From NCBI GenBank assembly GCA_934247935.1, contig CAKQKE010000010.1:5752-69751 (forward strand): 64,000 nucleotides of DNA, read 5' to 3'. Both the position numbers and the translations under genes were made by a program. This DNA is from an uncultured Clostridia bacterium. GTDB taxonomy: Bacteria; Bacillota; Clostridia; Christensenellales; Borkfalkiaceae. The notes beneath the pieces were generated by a model. That model made no database searches. It saw only the letters and a list, made by a program, of their open reading frames with translations, and had not been told where the DNA came from. Shown piece by piece: positions 61,915 to 64,000 of this stretch. Position 1 is the stretch's first letter. Every line of letters starts with the position of its first letter.

Positions 61915-62448
61915 TTACAACGCAGTGCCGCAAGTCGGAATAAAAAATTTGGATATATCGACTTTTTCCAACGTAAGCAACTGCACTTTTTTATCTATTC
62001 CGGCGGCGTAACCCGTCAAACTTCCGTTTGTACCGACAACTCTATGGCACGGAATAACAATACATATCGAATTATGTCCTACTGCACCGCCGACAGCCTG
62101 CGCCGACACTCTTCTGCCCGTTTCTTTTTCGATTTGCTTTGCGATTTGCCCGTACGTAAGCGTTTTTCCGTATGGAATAGTGAGCATTATTTCCCAAACT
62201 CGCTTGCGAAACGGCGATATGCCGTCCATATTAAGCGGAAGCGTAAAATCGGGCTCTTTACCCGAAAAATAAACGTCTAACCATTTTTTTGTCTGCACAA
62301 AAATCGGCAATTCTTGTTCTTTATAATCTTTCGGCAAGTTGTCGGCATAAAATTTTTGTCCGCCAAACCAAACTCCCGTAAGTTGCCGACCGTTGCTCGC
62401 AAGCGTTATTTCCCCCAACGGCGAAAAATATTTATCAACGTAAATCAT
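61915..62448 (-). CDS. ogt: Methylated-DNA-protein-cysteine methyltransferase
   Basis: A 177-residue O6-alkylguanine repair protein that transfers the methyl group to its own Cys. The core is I-P-Y-G-K-T-L-T-Y-G-Q-I-A, then A-V-G-G-A-V-G-H-N-S-I-C-I-V-I-P-C-H-R-V-V-G with the acceptor Cys in P-C-H-R. The N-terminal domain begins Y-F-S-P-L-G-E-I-T-L-A-S and contains V-W-F-G-G-Q. The C terminus is a few residues longer than usual (I-P-T-C-G-T-A-L). TTGAGGTA precedes the ATG. A plus-strand ORF over its 3' end is a shadow. Confidence 0.95.
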   Translation of the reverse strand: MIYVDKYFSPLGEITLASNGRQLTGVWFGGQKFYADNLPKDYKEQELPIFVQTKKWLDVYFSGKEPDFTLPLNMDGISPFRKRVWEIMLTIPYGKTLTYGQIAKQIEKETGRRVSAQAVGGAVGHNSICIVIPCHRVVGTNGSLTGYAAGIDKKVQLLTLEKVDISKFFIPTCGTAL

Positions 62449-62491
62449 AATAATACCTCAAAATTTTTGTTCGCAAGCGGCTAAATTTTAT

Positions 62492-63400
62492 TTAAAATTT
62501 AGTTTTTATATCGCTATACACTACCGGCGAAGCCATACCTTTCTTTCTATATTTCTCAGGAATTATTTTATTTATCCATAAATTTCTTATGTCGTCCGAC
62601 GCAACGTCTCCAACAAACTCAAATCTCCCGTCAACATTATTATCGACACTCCATAATTCTGCTTCTTTCCAACATTTTACTTTATAAACTTCTTGTACTC
62701 GTTTGTCGATCACAGATAAAACATAGGGGTAATTGTTTATTTTTTCAAATGTTACTTTCCAAGAATGCCTCGTTGCATCGTATAAACTACCATTACATCT
62801 ACTTACCCTCCCGTATGAAGTCTTTATTATTACAAATTTAGGTTCTTCGGGAAAATCAAGAGGAGGTGTAATCGGAGGCTTTGTTATTATAGTTGACTTA
62901 TCCTCATTTATTTTCCCTTTTATTTCAATATGGATATCATTCAATGCTTTTAATATTTCTTCTGCCGAATATTTTTTGCAAAAATAATTTTTAATAAGAT
63001 CTTCTACTAAATTAACCGTTAATTCTTTCTTTATCCTTTCGATATTTTGTTTTGACTCATTGCATTCTTTAATAAAGTTAAAAATTTCTTCCTTACTAAA
63101 AGTTTCTTTTTGCAATAATTCTATTAATCTTATTCCGTCCTCATTATTTTCCTTAAAGTCAATAACATATTTTTGAGTTTTATTCGCCACAATATCATAC
63201 GAATATAAGTGTATTTCTTCACATACAACCATACCCACAGACAAATTAAACAACTTTAAATAACTGATAAGTTGCTTTTCCATATCGTCGGAAAATCTTA
63301 AATTGTATTGTTTCAATTCTATATCAAATACTTCTTTATTATCCTTTTTTAAAATAATATCAGGAATTACTTTTTCTTTTGATCCAATAGTCATTTGCAT
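62492..63400 (-). CDS. PD-(D/E)XK (HSDR_N-like) domain protein; N terminus unresolved
   Basis: 302 residues from the first ATG. The opening part has the nuclease-like signature I-P-D-I-I-L-K-K then V-F-D-I-E-L-K-Q-Y (D...E-x-K), as in HSDR_N-type domains of restriction-related proteins, followed by a helical region and a C-terminal domain (190-302) with W-K-V-T-F and W-S-V-D-N-N. Coding-like sequence continues in frame for 50 codons upstream to 63550 (with F-Q-R-E-E-F-I-Q-S-L-W-E-I-Y), ended by TAG at 63551-63553, but without ATG, GTG or TTG. Either an ATT/unusual start is used, or the 5' end is damaged. Alone, no methylase or helicase nearby. Role unknown, perhaps defence. Confidence 0.65.
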   Translation of the reverse strand: MQMTIGSKEKVIPDIILKKDNKEVFDIELKQYNLRFSDDMEKQLISYLKLFNLSVGMVVCEEIHLYSYDIVANKTQKYVIDFKENNEDGIRLIELLQKETFSKEEIFNFIKECNESKQNIERIKKELTVNLVEDLIKNYFCKKYSAEEILKALNDIHIEIKGKINEDKSTIITKPPITPPLDFPEEPKFVIIKTSYGRVSRCNGSLYDATRHSWKVTFEKINNYPYVLSVIDKRVQEVYKVKCWKEAELWSVDNNVDGRFEFVGDVASDDIRNLWINKIIPEKYRKKGMASPVVYSDIKTKF

Positions 63401-63553
63401 GTGAGACTCAAATTCTTTAAACAGTTTACTATAACCAAATAATTCCGAACAATATATTTCCCAAAGGCTTTGTATAAATTCTTCTCTTTGAAAATTACAA
63501 GAATTGTGTTGTTTTACTATATAATTCCATTTTCCTTTTGTATCAATTTTCTA

Positions 63554-63925
63554 ATTTTCCCTTAATTTTAAAATTTACTTTTCTATTATAACATACATAA
63601 ACAACCTTTTCAATACTAAAACCGCAATAATTGTCATGATTTAAAAGCAAAGCGTAACACACAAGTCGTCGATTTTTACAGCATTTAATTTAATTACGAC
63701 ACACAAAATATAAGATTTATCGAAGATTTACTTTTTAATAAATTTTTCGACAAAGCAAGAAAGAATACCATACAAAAATGTTTGCTTTACAATAATATAA
63801 GAAAAAAAGACCGTTAAAACACAAAAAAATGTCAAAACACAAGAAAGCAAACCACCAAACAAAACAAACTGTCAACACACGAAACAAGACTGCCGATTTA
63901 TACAACGTTAAATTTTAACACACAA
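63554..63925. other. AT-rich non-coding stretch, no gene seen
   Basis: A-rich on the plus strand with many ACACAA runs. I see no ribosome site followed by a plausible frame, and no RNA gene. Confidence 0.6.
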
Positions 63926-63958
63926 GAAAAAAGAGACTGCCAAAAGACAATCTCTTTT
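63926..63958 (-). terminator. Terminator of the gene entering at the right edge
   Basis: AAAAGAGA and TCTCTTTT (63929-63958) pair; on the minus strand the hairpin is followed by T residues. It begins at the stop codon of the partial gene at the edge. Confidence 0.6.
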
Positions 63959-64000
63959 AATGAAATGCGGCAACTCCATCGTCTTCCAACCCGTGTCCGG
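63957..64000 (-). CDS. C-terminal end of an unidentified gene, partial
   Basis: On the minus strand the last 14 codons read G-H-G-L-E-D-D-G-V-A-A-F-H and TAA (63957-63959), followed directly by a terminator. The codons look like a real protein end but are too few to identify a family. Confidence 0.35.
   Translation of the reverse strand, partial: GHGLEDDGVAAFH

Noticed and set aside
61748..62011. Plus-strand 87-codon frame with a hydrophobic stretch
   Set aside because: It overlaps the ogt 3' end and its terminator, with no ribosome site.

Overview
The window looks like chromosomal DNA of an AT-rich Gram-positive bacterium of the Clostridia type. The evidence is strong AGGAGG-like ribosome sites, consensus TTGAAA-17-TATAAT promoters, pyruvate phosphate dikinase, the ruvX-DUF1292 gene pair, VanW, MntR-like and MATE proteins, and large secreted proteins with NPCBM, CBM9-like and InlB-type repeats. 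Genus and species cannot be read from the sequence. No rRNA, tRNA or CRISPR array was seen.

Left part, 1-19.5 kb: an accessory defence region, with every gene on the minus strand. It opens with a partial gene (1-2081) that carries the hallmarks of the eukaryotic-type RNA-dependent RNA polymerase (QDE-1/RDR-like, two-barrel) family: an R-x-P-H...GN block followed by a D-Y-D-S-D catalytic triad. Next is an AbiE toxin-antitoxin pair (2364-4042) with repeated operator-like dyads. A 12.2-kb operon (17195 down to 4962) then encodes AIPR, a Z1 helicase, a GHKL/MutL-type ATPase, two unrecognised proteins and a PD-(D/E)XK (DUF4420-like) protein, the composition of the Mza defence system, followed by a Dcm-type cytosine methyltransferase, Vsr and an HNH nuclease. 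A tripartite HipB-HipS-HipT module (18821-17326) has three operator sites about 40 bp apart. The whole block lies between direct repeats of about 200 bp (4424-4623 and 19003-19202). A decayed copy of the hip promoter is at the left edge and a broken IS21 istA at the right edge.

Middle part, 19.7-39.7 kb: housekeeping genes. ppdK, a membrane protein, a FliB-like methylase, galE, DUF1292, ruvX, a small membrane protein, DUF1003, mscL, a phosphoglycolate phosphatase-like HAD protein, argS and ychF (divergent, both with clear promoters), several membrane proteins, VanW and a Cof-type HAD phosphatase.

Right-middle part, 40-59 kb: a carbohydrate and anaerobic-metabolism region. It has a glycyl radical enzyme of unknown substrate with its activase, then three very large exported proteins: an InlB/NPCBM surface protein, a 2024-residue clan GH-D glycosidase with carbohydrate-binding modules, and a CBM9-like lipoprotein. 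An AraC regulator reads in the opposite direction, framed by a pair of inverted structured repeats. A MATE exporter with a possible transcription attenuator follows.

Right end, 59-64 kb: trmB-ybaK-DUF308 operon, an MntR/DtxR-type regulator, ogt, a PD-(D/E)XK-like protein lacking a standard start codon at its apparent N terminus, and the last few codons of another gene.

A family of about 40-bp palindromes centred on TACGTA recurs nine times between 23 and 59 kb. None was seen in the 1-19.5 kb region, which fits that region being acquired.
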